Positions 18,627 to 27,399 of a stretch of 64,000 nucleotides of DNA are shown here, in pieces (the first letter of the stretch is position 1; every line of letters begins with the position of its first letter). Location: contig NZ_AP025185.1 of NCBI RefSeq assembly GCF_020886115.1, positions 930,001-994,000 of the forward strand, read 5' to 3'. The position numbers and the translations under genes were made by a program. This DNA is from Flavobacterium ammonificans (GTDB lineage Bacteria; Bacteroidota; Bacteroidia; Flavobacteriales; Flavobacteriaceae). The notes beneath the pieces were generated by a model. That model did no database searches. It saw only the letters and a list, made by a program, of their open reading frames with translations, and had not been told where the DNA came from.

Positions 18627-19973
18627 TTAGTTCTTGGTTATAATTTTTTCGAGACTTGCTTTTTTGTTGATTACGTCAAGCATAGCTTGTAAATAATTTT
18701 GTTGTGTAGCATATAATTGGCGCTGTGCTTCGCTCAAATCAAAGCTAGAAGACAGACCTTCTTTTAATTTGATTTGTTGTTTATTTTCAATTCGTTCAGC
18801 AAGAGTCAAGCTGCTTTTTGTGGTGTTCAATTGTTCTAAACTGTATTCGTAATCGCTTTTTGCTTTCTCAAATTGCAGTTTTAAACTTTGCTCTACTTGT
18901 GTCATTTGTGTTTTGGCTTGTTCTAAGGCAATTTTGGCTTGTTGTGTTCGAGCGCTTCTACCTAAACTACTAAAGATAGGGACGTTTAAACTTAATCCTA
19001 CATTAGAAAAATTAAGCCATCTCTGATTGTTAGTGAAAAATTGAAATTGGTTTCCAAAGGCATTGTATCCAAAATTATAAGCAGCAGCTAGAGAAGGGAG
19101 TGCGTTACTTTTTTCTAACAAAAGCAATAGTTTTTTACTTTGAACAAGATTCTCCTGAATTTTGAAATCAATCGAATTTTCAACTTGAAATGGAGTAGTG
19201 CTTAATTCAAAATTGATATTGTTTAAGGCAAGATTATTTAGATTTTCAGTTAGAATCAATTCTTTTTCTATAGTAATTCCAAGAATTAATTTCAACATAT
19301 TGGTAGCAATTACCTTTTGTCTTTTGATGTTTTCCTGCGCACTTTTGATTGTAGTTAATGTAATCTGAAGTTGTTCTACATTTTCTTCTTCGATCAAACC
19401 ATTTTTGAAAATTTGAGTAGTCTCATTTAATGTTTTCTCCAAATTGGTTTTATTTTTTTCTAAAATAGCAATACTTTCGTTAGCTAATAAAACATTTCCA
19501 TAGGCATTGACTACCATTTCGCGAATCTCTTGGTTGGTTTTGATTTTGGCATTTTCTGAGATTTGCAAATACACTTTAGCCGACTGAAGCCCTACAATAT
19601 AGGAACCATTAAAAATTAATTGGCTAACTGTTGCGTTTCCAATCATATTGTGTCGGGTTCCAAAAGCTACTTCTGCAAACTCTCCTGGTTGTCCTCCAAA
19701 AAATTCCGCCGGAATCAAAGATTTTTGCAATTCAATATTGTTTTGGTATCCAAGCGACGCATTAATTTGAGGCAAACCAATAGTAGTGGTTTCCCATTTT
19801 TTCTTTTTTGCAGCATCAATATCACGCGCAGCGTTGATTGCAGCGTAATTGTTTTTTAGTGCGTGCTCTATAGCTTCGTTTAAGCTAAAAGAATAGGATT
19901 CTTTTGTGAGATTAGTTTGCGCATGAAACACAAAGCTAATAGTTAAAAGGACAATTAATTGAATTTTCTTCAT
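18627..19973 (-). CDS. TolC-family outer membrane efflux protein
   Basis: Outer-membrane channel component (448 aa) for the RND system encoded downstream. A cleavable signal peptide (MKKIQLIVLLTISFVFHAQ) is followed by two repeats of long amphipathic helices, typical of the OEP domain. Seen stretches include LNEAIEHALKNNYAAINAARD near the N-terminus and GLSSSFDLSEAQRQLYATQQNYLQA near the C-terminus. It lies seven bases after the TetR regulator and is probably co-transcribed with it. Confidence 0.93.
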   Translation of the reverse strand: MKKIQLIVLLTISFVFHAQTNLTKESYSFSLNEAIEHALKNNYAAINAARDIDAAKKKKWETTTIGLPQINASLGYQNNIELQKSLIPAEFFGGQPGEFAEVAFGTRHNMIGNATVSQLIFNGSYIVGLQSAKVYLQISENAKIKTNQEIREMVVNAYGNVLLANESIAILEKNKTNLEKTLNETTQIFKNGLIEEENVEQLQITLTTIKSAQENIKRQKVIATNMLKLILGITIEKELILTENLNNLALNNINFELSTTPFQVENSIDFKIQENLVQSKKLLLLLEKSNALPSLAAAYNFGYNAFGNQFQFFTNNQRWLNFSNVGLSLNVPIFSSLGRSARTQQAKIALEQAKTQMTQVEQSLKLQFEKAKSDYEYSLEQLNTTKSSLTLAERIENKQQIKLKEGLSSSFDLSEAQRQLYATQQNYLQAMLDVINKKASLEKIITKN

Positions 19974-19980
19974 TGTATGA

Positions 19981-20577
19981 TTAAGATTGATTTGAATTTA
20001 AATAGTTGTTTAATTCTGAAATTCCTTTTGTTGTTGCCATAGCTCTGATATGGTATTCTAAGGCTTCTAGTTCCAATTTTTTAGCTTCTTTTTCGGAGCT
20101 AATATTTTCATTAATGGTGAAAATAAGTGCATAATAAAAATAAACATAAGATTCTACATTGATATTGTTTCGATATAGCCCTTCGTTTATTCCTTTCTCA
20201 ATATTCTGTTTGAATAAAGAATTGCATTCTAATTGCAATTTTTCAGTCAACTTTTCATGTATTTCAGGATAATGTTTTTTAAGTTGATAGGATGGAGATG
20301 TTTCTATAGAAACAAACATTTCTTTAATCATCTTAACGATTTCAAAATTTTCTTGTATGGCATTATGATTTTTAGCTACTATTTCATTTATAGTAGAATA
20401 AATGGTATTAGTCATAATGTAGGTAGACTCAGCAACTAGTATTTCTTTATTGCAAAAATATTTATAGATTGTTTTTTTTGAAATACACATTTCATTGGCA
20501 ATATCGTCCATAGTAACGCTTTTGAAACCGAGTTTCAAAAATAGTTGGGTCGCTTTTGCAATAATTTTTTCTTTCAT
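19981..20577 (-). CDS. TetR/AcrR-family transcriptional regulator
   Basis: Regulator of 198 aa with an N-terminal helix-turn-helix (about residues 18-45) including FKSVTMDDIANEMCISKKTI and YKYFCNKEIL. The C-terminal ligand domain is not informative. It is the first gene of the tetR-tolC-adaptor-RND operon. A perfect inverted repeat in its own promoter (20607-20634) is the obvious candidate operator, so repression of itself and the pump, relieved by a pump substrate, is inferred. Confidence 0.93.
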   Translation of the reverse strand: MKEKIIAKATQLFLKLGFKSVTMDDIANEMCISKKTIYKYFCNKEILVAESTYIMTNTIYSTINEIVAKNHNAIQENFEIVKMIKEMFVSIETSPSYQLKKHYPEIHEKLTEKLQLECNSLFKQNIEKGINEGLYRNNINVESYVYFYYALIFTINENISSEKEAKKLELEALEYHIRAMATTKGISELNNYLNSNQS

Positions 20578-20594
20578 GTTTATTTTAGGAGGTG

Positions 20595-20634
20595 CAAATA
20601 TAAGACGGAAACTTTGAATACCAAAAAAGTTTCC
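20595..20634 (-). promoter_or_regulatory. Efflux operon promoter with overlapping palindromic operator
   Basis: Minus strand: TTTG (plus 20622-20625), 19-base spacer, then TATATTTG (plus 20595-20602), a full match to the Bacteroidota consensus. A perfect 9-bp inverted repeat GGAAACTTT / AAAGTTTCC with a 10-base centre (20607-20634) covers the spacer and the -33 element, where a bound repressor would block polymerase. Binding by the adjacent TetR protein is inferred. Confidence 0.72.
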
Positions 20635-20689
20635 ATTGTTTTTTCTGATAGTGTGATTGAGAAATTGTATTTATAAAATCTCGGCCTTT

Positions 20690-20726
20690 TTTGGCAGTAA
20701 TTATTCCGATTGTAATTGTATCTTTG
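20690..20726 (+). promoter_or_regulatory. Promoter of the polyprenyl synthetase gene
   Basis: TATCTTTG at 20719-20726 matches TAnnTTTG. A TTTG at 20690-20693 lies 25 bases upstream, slightly further than usual. The leader would be about 23 nt before the ATG at 20756. Confidence 0.5.
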
Positions 20727-20755
20727 GAGCTTTGTTAACCAGAATAAAAGTAGCT

Positions 20756-21730
20756 ATGCATTCTATTCAACAGTATCAAGAATTTGTTTTGGAGTTTCTA
20801 AATGCGCAACAGCAGGAGCGAGAACCTAAAAATTTGTATGAGCCTATTCAATACATTTTAGGACTTGGAGGAAAAAAAATGCGTCCAGTACTTACTTTAA
20901 TGAGTGCTGAAATTTTTGATGCTAATTATGTAAAAGCACTACCAGCAGCTTTAGCAGTTGAGGTTTTCCATAATTTTTCTTTAGTTCACGATGATATTAT
21001 GGACGATGCTCCTTTGCGAAGAGGAAACATAACAGTACACGAAAAATGGAATATTAATACTGGAATTCTTTCTGGGGATGCGATGTTAATTTTGGCCTAC
21101 CAATATTTTGAGCAGTACGAACCATTTATTTTCAGAGAATTAGCGAAGTTGTTTAGTAAAACGGCATTGGAAGTTTGCGAAGGTCAACAATGGGATGTTG
21201 ATTTTGAAACTCGTTCAGATGTTACCATTCCGGAGTATTTAAAAATGATCGAATACAAAACAGCAGTTCTAGTGGCGGCAGCTATGAAAATGGGTGCTAT
21301 TGTAGCAGAAACGTCGGCTGAAAATGGCGATTTAATTTATGATTTCGGACTGAATTTAGGTTTGGCTTTCCAATTACAAGATGATTATCTGGATGCTTTT
21401 GGTAATCCTGCTACCTTCGGAAAACAAATAGGTGGAGATATCATTGAGAATAAAAAAACCTATTTGTATTTAAAAGCAATTGAGTTTGCTTCTGCCGAAG
21501 AGAAAGCTAAATTATTACAATTGTTTTCGGTATCACTAGAAGAAAATGCCACTAAAATTGAGGAAGTTAAAACTATTTTTAATACAACTGGCGCTACTAA
21601 GGCTACGCAACAAGCTATACAAGATTATACATTAATGGCTTTTGCAACCTTAGACAAAATGAATATTAGCTCAGAGAAGAAATCGATGTTGAGGTCTTTT
21701 GGGGAGAATTTAATGAATCGCAATGTCTAG
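20756..21730 (+). CDS. Polyprenyl synthetase (trans-isoprenyl diphosphate synthase)
   Basis: Chain-elongating prenyltransferase (324 aa) that condenses isopentenyl diphosphate onto allylic diphosphates, probably for quinone side chains or undecaprenyl precursors. The first Asp-rich motif is LVHDDIMDDAPLRRG, with GGKKMRPVL before it. The second is LQDDYLDAFG, followed by GKQIGGDI. The ATG at 20756 (MHSIQQYQEF) is chosen because it starts the conserved domain and follows the promoter; a TTG further upstream would put coding sequence through the promoter. It overlaps the next gene by 8 bases. Product chain length cannot be told from sequence alone. Confidence 0.92.
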   Translation: MHSIQQYQEFVLEFLNAQQQEREPKNLYEPIQYILGLGGKKMRPVLTLMSAEIFDANYVKALPAALAVEVFHNFSLVHDDIMDDAPLRRGNITVHEKWNINTGILSGDAMLILAYQYFEQYEPFIFRELAKLFSKTALEVCEGQQWDVDFETRSDVTIPEYLKMIEYKTAVLVAAAMKMGAIVAETSAENGDLIYDFGLNLGLAFQLQDDYLDAFGNPATFGKQIGGDIIENKKTYLYLKAIEFASAEEKAKLLQLFSVSLEENATKIEEVKTIFNTTGATKATQQAIQDYTLMAFATLDKMNISSEKKSMLRSFGENLMNRNV

Positions 21731-22082
21731 TTCTTTCGTCGCCCCATTAAATACAGATGTATTGCTTACCGAAGCTAGTAACGAAAATTTGTACTTCAAC
21801 TTAATTGAGCAAATTAATAAAGATTTCAATTTAGCGAACGAATCCATTGATTTACCTCAGGACATTCAACCCGAAGAACTAAAATCGGCTTTACACGAAA
21901 AAATCTATCGATTGATTCAGTATAAGTTCGCCGAATACTTGAACTTACTTTACATTGTTGATGTGCCAGAAGATCAAATAAAGAAATTGGATGGTTCTGA
22001 CATTGCAGAATTAGCTAAGCAAGTTGCTTTCTTGGTATTGAAACGCGAATGGATGAAAGTCTGGTTTCGAAATAAATACTAA
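21723..22082 (+). CDS. Small hypothetical protein overlapping the polyprenyl synthetase gene
   Basis: A 119-aa soluble, acidic protein of unknown function. The ATG at 21723 lies inside the last codons of the polyprenyl synthetase gene (8-base overlap in another frame), so translational coupling is likely. It has no signal peptide or membrane helix, a mainly helical look, and a conserved-looking tail KREWMKVWFRNKY. I recall similar small proteins next to polyprenyl synthetase genes in flavobacteria but know no assigned role. Its stop is one base from the stop of the convergent PhoD-like gene. Confidence 0.8.
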   Translation: MSSSFVAPLNTDVLLTEASNENLYFNLIEQINKDFNLANESIDLPQDIQPEELKSALHEKIYRLIQYKFAEYLNLLYIVDVPEDQIKKLDGSDIAELAKQVAFLVLKREWMKVWFRNKY

Positions 22083-22083
22083 A

Positions 22084-23418
22084 CTATTCTAGTTCTGATT
22101 TTAAGATTGTTTTATTCCACAACTCAGCGCCGTCTTTATCAAACAAACTCATTTTCATTTGGCGGGTTTCTTTTTCGCCAGAAAAAGACAAAGTCCCAAA
22201 AACATGTTGCGCAAATAAGCTGCCAGGCACTCTATTAGTGTTAGGTTCTTTAGTTATTCTTTCAACGTTTCCATGCCCAGAGGTTAAAGGTGAAACCGTC
22301 CAATCGTACAATGGATAAGTGTTAGGTCTTTTTAAGATGGATAATTCTGTAAAATGCCTGTCTCCAGAAATAAATACAACTCCTTTTATTTGGTTCGCCA
22401 AAATCTCGCTTAACAAAAAGTCTTTTTCAGATTTGTAGTTTTCATAGTTTTCAAAAACAGCTTCGGTATTTAAAACTTGTCCGCCAATAACTATGATTTT
22501 AAAACTCGCTTTTGAATAGGTTAAGGCGTCAATTAGCCATTTGATTTGTGCTGATCCAAGCATAGTTTTTTCTCCAGTTAAACGTTTGTTCGGCGATTTG
22601 AAAAAACGATTATCTAACAAAAAAAGTTCGGCATCACTCCAATTATAGCTCGAGAAAATGCCTTCTTTTTGCTCGGCATCCATCCCGTAAGATTTATTGG
22701 CCCAAAAATCTTTGAATGCTTGTTGGGTAATGTATTTGTTGTAAAAACTACGATCACTATCATCTGGTCCAAAATCGTGGTCGTCCCAAATGGCTATGTT
22801 TTGTGTACTTGCAAGCAAAGGTTGCATTTCTTTTAATGCTCTTGAATGTGTGTAACGATGATAAATTCCGGATTTACTATCCCAGTCCGCTTCTCGTAAA
22901 TACACATTGTCTCCTCCCCATAGCATTATATCTGGATTTTTTTTAGCAATACTTTCAAAAATCGAATAGTTAGAACCATAAGGTTTTCCTGGTCTATCTA
23001 ATGCTTCTTCACTAATGTAAGAGCAACTTCCTAAAGCAATCGTAAAATCAGGCGCTTTTTCGCGCCATTGCCATAATTTTTTTGATGAAAATGAAGTGTC
23101 ATAAGGCAACGCAATTTTTTGATTATTAATCAATAAATCGTAATGGTATTCTTTGCCTTGTTGCAATTGCGTTAGTACAATATGATTGGTAAAATAATTA
23201 TTCTCTGATGATTTATACGTCTTCGATGAAAAAACTTCTGCCGGTTTGTCTTTTGCATAATAATCAACTCGAACATCTGCCTCTTTTGAAGTTTGTGCCC
23301 AAATAACGGCTTCAGTCATTTCGCAATAACCCACCATTGGACCGGACTGCAAAAGAGTTTTTTGAGAATATCCAAAGAATGAAAAGCTAATTAAAAGGGA
23401 AAGAAAGATATTTTTCAT
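22084..23418 (-). CDS. PhoD-like alkaline phosphatase/phosphodiesterase, secreted
   Basis: A 444-aa exported metallophosphoesterase of the PhoD type. The signal peptide is MKNIFLSLLISFSFFGYSQ. Metal- and active-site motifs are ALGSCSYISEE, MLWGGDNVYLREADW, IAIWDDHDFGPDDSD and the C-terminal VFISGDRHFTELS. The N-terminal region (about residues 25-110) looks like the beta-sandwich domain that precedes PhoD catalytic domains. It probably hydrolyses phosphate mono- or diesters outside the cytoplasm. No pho-box-like element was recognised. Confidence 0.9.
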   Translation of the reverse strand: MKNIFLSLLISFSFFGYSQKTLLQSGPMVGYCEMTEAVIWAQTSKEADVRVDYYAKDKPAEVFSSKTYKSSENNYFTNHIVLTQLQQGKEYHYDLLINNQKIALPYDTSFSSKKLWQWREKAPDFTIALGSCSYISEEALDRPGKPYGSNYSIFESIAKKNPDIMLWGGDNVYLREADWDSKSGIYHRYTHSRALKEMQPLLASTQNIAIWDDHDFGPDDSDRSFYNKYITQQAFKDFWANKSYGMDAEQKEGIFSSYNWSDAELFLLDNRFFKSPNKRLTGEKTMLGSAQIKWLIDALTYSKASFKIIVIGGQVLNTEAVFENYENYKSEKDFLLSEILANQIKGVVFISGDRHFTELSILKRPNTYPLYDWTVSPLTSGHGNVERITKEPNTNRVPGSLFAQHVFGTLSFSGEKETRQMKMSLFDKDGAELWNKTILKSELE

Positions 23419-23473
23419 AATGTATTTATTGAGTGCTAAAGTAGTATTTACGGGTCAAATAAAGGTAATTAAT

Positions 23474-24022
23474 TTAAAAATAAAAACGAATGAATGGCAT
23501 AAGCGCATCGCTGTATGTACTTTCATTTTTGTCAAATAATAAGTTGTATCGAGCTCCAAGGGTTACATTTCCATTGCGATATCCGGCTCCAACATACAGA
23601 CCAGTATTCCAATATTTTCTTGATTCTTGATTTGAAATAAATGATGATGTTGTATTGACTCTAATTTGTTCCAGCTCAAGAGAAAGTTGAATTTTTTCAA
23701 TTGGATTAAATAAGCTAATTGCACTCACGCCATAAATAGAAGAACTGTATTGATTTTTTAATCGGGTATAACTTCCAATCAGCCCAGAACCAATACTTAT
23801 ATAACGGTTTAAAGGATAAATTGCGCTTGGAGCAACAGCTATTTCTGTGTAACCTGATCCTAAATTCAATCCAAAACCACCGCCAAACTGGACTTTTTCC
23901 CAGAACATAGTAGGAGTTTTATTCGCAATCGTTTGCGAGTAGCCATAATCAAATCCGATTAAAACAAACAAAATTACAATTGAATTTAATTTGATAACCT
24001 GGCTAAAATTAATTTTGCGCAT
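23474..24022 (-). CDS. Secreted outer-membrane-type hypothetical protein
   Basis: A 182-aa protein with a signal peptide (MRKINFSQVIKLN, then a hydrophobic core ending near GYGYSQ-type residues 27-30) and alternating beta-strand pattern ending in an aromatic residue (FIRFYF), typical of small outer-membrane beta-barrels. The ATG at 24020-24022 is preferred over one eight codons upstream because it begins a standard signal peptide. It is divergent from sucA; any name borrowed from 2-oxoglutarate metabolism would be unjustified, since no catalytic motif is visible. Function unknown. Confidence 0.78.
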   Translation of the reverse strand: MRKINFSQVIKLNSIVILFVLIGFDYGYSQTIANKTPTMFWEKVQFGGGFGLNLGSGYTEIAVAPSAIYPLNRYISIGSGLIGSYTRLKNQYSSSIYGVSAISLFNPIEKIQLSLELEQIRVNTTSSFISNQESRKYWNTGLYVGAGYRNGNVTLGARYNLLFDKNESTYSDALMPFIRFYF

Positions 24023-24097
24023 AATTTTTTTCGGTATTTTTAACAAAATTTAACGTAAAAGTAGATAAATAATAGGATTAAATAGATTGGTTTATTG

Positions 24098-24105
24098 TAC
24101 TTTTG
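24098..24105 (+). promoter_or_regulatory. -7 promoter box of sucA
   Basis: TACTTTTG matches TAnnTTTG and lies 37 bases before the sucA ATG (24143). No clear -33 TTG at the expected spacing. Confidence 0.5.
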
Positions 24106-24142
24106 TCAACAAAATAAACAAAAAGCATATTAATCAATAATT

Positions 24143-26914
24143 ATGGATAGGTTTTCCTTTTTAAACGCAGCTCATACCGAATTTTTCGCTCAATTATACG
24201 ATCAATATTTAGATAACCCTGATAGTGTTGAACCAAGTTGGAGAAGTTTTTTCCAAGGTTTTGATTTTGGAATGGCAACCTATAATGAGGAAAATGTCAT
24301 TGATCAAATGACTTCTTTCGCTTCTAATTCTGTTTCTAATGGAACCGTTTCTGAGAAATTACTGAAAGAATTCAACGTAATTAAATTAATTGACGGATAT
24401 CGAACTCGTGGGCATTTGTTTACTAAAACAAATCCTGTTCGTGATAGAAGAACCTATTCTCCTAATTTAGATATTGAAAATTTTGGATTGGCTGCGGCCG
24501 ATTTAGAAACGGTGTTTGATGCAGCTAAAATTTTAGGAAAACAACCGACTTCGCTTAAAGAAATTATTCGTCATCTCGAAAATATTTATTGTCAATCTAT
24601 TGGTGTGGAATACATGTACATTCGTAAGCCAGAAGTAGTACAATGGATTCAAGATCGATTGAATATTAATGAAAACTTACCCCATTTTAATGTTGAACAA
24701 AAGAAAAATATTCTAGATAAATTAAATGAAGCAGTTTCTTTTGAAAATTTCTTGCATACCAAATATGTTGGTCAAAAACGTTTCTCATTAGAAGGAGGAG
24801 AAAGTATTATTCCAGCTCTTGATGCTTTAATTGAAGCTGCTGCCGAAAAAGGAGTAGAGCAATTTGTAATGGGGATGGCCCACCGTGGGAGGTTAAATAT
24901 CTTAGCCAATATCTTCGGCAAAGCCACTCAAGACATTTTCTCTGAATTTGACGGAAAAGATTACGATCAAGAATATTTTGACGGTGACGTTAAATACCAT
25001 TTAGGATTAACTTCTGAAAGAAAAACTAAATCAGGCAAATCAATCAATATTAATTTAGCGCCAAACCCGTCTCACTTAGAGACTGTTGGGGCAGTTATTG
25101 AAGGAATTGCGCGTGCTAAACAAGACAAATATTTTCCAGACGATTTCTCAAAAGTATTGCCAATTGCCGTTCACGGTGATGCTGCGGTAGCAGGACAAGG
25201 GATTGTGTACGAAATTGTTCAAATGGCACAACTAGACGGTTACAAAACGGGTGGAACGATTCATTTAGTGATAAATAACCAAGTTGGTTTTACTACCAAT
25301 TACCAAGATGCACGTTCATCGACTTATTGTACGGATGTAGCTAAAGTTACTCTTTCACCAGTATTACACGTGAATGCAGATGATACTGAGGCGGTAGTGC
25401 ACGCTATGTTGTTTGCACTTGACTATAGAATGACTTTTGGTGGCGATGTGTTCATCGACCTTTTAGGATATAGAAAATACGGGCATAACGAAGGGGATGA
25501 GCCTCGTTTTACGCAACCCGTTTTATACAAAATCATTGCGCGTCATAAAAATCCAAGAGATATTTATGCTGAAAAATTGATTGTTGACGGAATTATTGAT
25601 CAAGCCTATGTAAACAAAATTGAAAGTGATTACAAAGCGAAATTGGACGAAAATTTACAAGAATCGCGCAAGAAAGATTTGACTATAATTAAGCCATTTA
25701 TGCAAGATGAGTGGCAAGGATTTGTTCAAGTGTCTGATGACGTGATGTTGCAAAAAGTAGACACTACTTACGACAAGAAAAAATTAGACGGTATTTTAGA
25801 AACAATTTCCACATTACCATCGGATAAAAAATTCATCAACAAAATTTCTAAGATTGTAACCGATAGAAAAACAATGTACGACAACAATCAAATCGATTGG
25901 GGTACTGCCGAAGCTTTGGCTTACGGTTCGTTGTTACAAGAAGGATACGATGTTCGTTTGTCAGGACAAGACGTAGAAAGAGGAACGTTCTCTCATCGTC
26001 ATGCTGTGGTAAAAGTAGAAGATAGCGAAGAAGAAGTAGTTCTTTTAAATTCAGTGAAAGATAAAAAAGGACAGTTCAATGCCTTTAACTCGTTCCTTTC
26101 AGAATATGGTGTTTTAGGATTTGATTACGGATATGCTTTGGCTAACCCAAATGCTTTAACGATTTGGGAAGCGCAATTTGGAGATTTCTCAAACGGTTGC
26201 CAAATTATGATTGACCAATATATTTCTTGTGGAGAAGATAAATGGAACAACCAAAATGGTATCGTACTATTATTGCCACACGGTTACGAAGGACAAGGTG
26301 CTGAGCACTCTTCGGCAAGAATGGAACGTTATTTACAATTGTGTGCTCGTCATAATATGTATGTAGCTGATTGTACTACACCAGCCAACTTCTTCCACTT
26401 GATGAGAAGACAAATGAAAACGAAATTCCGTAAACCTTTGGTGGTTTTTTCTCCAAAGAGTTTATTGCGTCACCCATTATGTATTTCTACTCAAGAGGAA
26501 TTGGCAAACGGAAGTTTCCAAGAGACAATTGACGATACATCAGTAGATAAATCAAAAGTAAAAACAGTAGTTTTCTGTACTGGTAAATTTTACTATGATA
26601 TAGTAGCTGAAAGAGAAAAACTAGAACGAAATGATGTAGCTTTGGTTCGAATTGAGCAATTATTTCCGTTGCCAACAGAACAATTGAAAGCGATTATTGC
26701 GAGCTATCCAAATGCAGATGATTACGTTTGGGCACAAGAAGAGCCTAAAAACATGGGAGCTTACAGTTATATGTTAGTGAACTTTGATTTGGTTCCTTGG
26801 CGTTTAGCCTCATTGAAAAATTATGCAGCACCAGCTTCAGGAAGTCACACTAGAGATAGAAGACGTCATGCTGATGCCATTAGAATGGTTTTTGACAAGA
26901 ATTTATTTAGATAA
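24143..26914 (+). CDS. sucA: 2-oxoglutarate dehydrogenase E1 component
   Basis: Thiamine-diphosphate enzyme (923 aa) that decarboxylates 2-oxoglutarate in the citric acid cycle and passes the succinyl group to E2. The N-terminus has the E1-specific LNAAHTEFFAQLYDQYLDNP and WRSFFQGFDF. The core includes GMAHRGRLNILANIFGK, VHGDAAVAGQGIVYE (ThDP/Mg site) and GHNEGDEPRFTQP. The transketolase C-half includes LLPHGYEGQGAEHSSARMER. The C-terminus is complete. The E2 gene follows, but two small genes intervene, which is unusual. Confidence 0.97.
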   Translation: MDRFSFLNAAHTEFFAQLYDQYLDNPDSVEPSWRSFFQGFDFGMATYNEENVIDQMTSFASNSVSNGTVSEKLLKEFNVIKLIDGYRTRGHLFTKTNPVRDRRTYSPNLDIENFGLAAADLETVFDAAKILGKQPTSLKEIIRHLENIYCQSIGVEYMYIRKPEVVQWIQDRLNINENLPHFNVEQKKNILDKLNEAVSFENFLHTKYVGQKRFSLEGGESIIPALDALIEAAAEKGVEQFVMGMAHRGRLNILANIFGKATQDIFSEFDGKDYDQEYFDGDVKYHLGLTSERKTKSGKSININLAPNPSHLETVGAVIEGIARAKQDKYFPDDFSKVLPIAVHGDAAVAGQGIVYEIVQMAQLDGYKTGGTIHLVINNQVGFTTNYQDARSSTYCTDVAKVTLSPVLHVNADDTEAVVHAMLFALDYRMTFGGDVFIDLLGYRKYGHNEGDEPRFTQPVLYKIIARHKNPRDIYAEKLIVDGIIDQAYVNKIESDYKAKLDENLQESRKKDLTIIKPFMQDEWQGFVQVSDDVMLQKVDTTYDKKKLDGILETISTLPSDKKFINKISKIVTDRKTMYDNNQIDWGTAEALAYGSLLQEGYDVRLSGQDVERGTFSHRHAVVKVEDSEEEVVLLNSVKDKKGQFNAFNSFLSEYGVLGFDYGYALANPNALTIWEAQFGDFSNGCQIMIDQYISCGEDKWNNQNGIVLLLPHGYEGQGAEHSSARMERYLQLCARHNMYVADCTTPANFFHLMRRQMKTKFRKPLVVFSPKSLLRHPLCISTQEELANGSFQETIDDTSVDKSKVKTVVFCTGKFYYDIVAEREKLERNDVALVRIEQLFPLPTEQLKAIIASYPNADDYVWAQEEPKNMGAYSYMLVNFDLVPWRLASLKNYAAPASGSHTRDRRRHADAIRMVFDKNLFR

Positions 26915-26915
26915 A

Positions 26916-27149
26916 ATGCCAACTGTTTTTTACATAAACGGATTTAGATTTTTCTTTTATAGTAATGAACATTTGCCAAAACACATTCATATTGAAATTG
27001 GAGATAAAACAGCAAAGTTTTATCTTGAAAATGCTGAATTAGTAAAGTCTTTTGGATTTAATCCAAATGAATTAAAGCAAATACGTATTTTAGTCGAAGA
27101 AAATCAAGAACTATTAATTAAAAAATGGGATGAGTATTTTAACAATTAA
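26916..27149 (+). CDS. DUF4160 domain protein
   Basis: A 77-aa protein recognised by FYINGFRFFFYSNEHLPKHI followed by HIE, the signature of DUF4160. The ATG at 26916 comes two bases after the sucA stop; frames reading in from inside sucA are artefacts. It overlaps the DUF2442 gene by 20 bases. DUF4160 and DUF2442 genes commonly occur as adjacent pairs and have been suggested to act as a toxin-antitoxin-like module, but no activity is established to my knowledge. The pair splits the sucA-sucB operon. Confidence 0.85.
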   Translation: MPTVFYINGFRFFFYSNEHLPKHIHIEIGDKTAKFYLENAELVKSFGFNPNELKQIRILVEENQELLIKKWDEYFNN

Positions 27150-27366
27150 CAAGTCAAAAAACGCAGTTGATATAGCTTTTGAAGATTCAAAAATGATTGT
27201 TTTTTTAGAAGACGGAAGAGAATTGTCAATACCTCTTGAATGGTTTCCAAGATTAAGAAAAGCTACTTCTGAACAATTAAGTAAATGGAGGCTTATTGGA
27301 AAAGGAGAAGGAATTCATTGGTCGGAAATTGATGAAGACATTTCAGTAGAAAATTTATTAGAATAA
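27130..27366 (+). CDS. DUF2442 domain protein
   Basis: A 78-aa protein with the DUF2442 pattern: a strand-rich N-terminal half (SKMIVFLEDGRELSIPLEWF) and the motif PRLRKATSEQLSKWRLIG, then GIHWSEIDEDISVENLL. The WSEIDEDIS..LL ending is diagnostic. It starts inside the last 20 bases of the DUF4160 gene and ends 33 bases before sucB, so the pair is probably transcribed from the sucA promoter. Function unknown; a partner or antitoxin-like role for DUF4160 is only a hypothesis. Confidence 0.87.
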   Translation: MSILTINKSKNAVDIAFEDSKMIVFLEDGRELSIPLEWFPRLRKATSEQLSKWRLIGKGEGIHWSEIDEDISVENLLE

Positions 27367-27399
27367 TATTAGAACAATAACAATATAAAGTTACAAACG

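Noticed and set aside
23474..24022. Naming this protein after 2-oxoglutarate decarboxylation because of its neighbour sucA
   Set aside because: It is short, secreted and beta-rich, is transcribed divergently from sucA, and has no cofactor motif.
26823..26915. Reading frame entering DUF4160 from inside sucA
   Set aside because: The upstream part lies in another frame of sucA; the ATG at 26916 starts the conserved domain.
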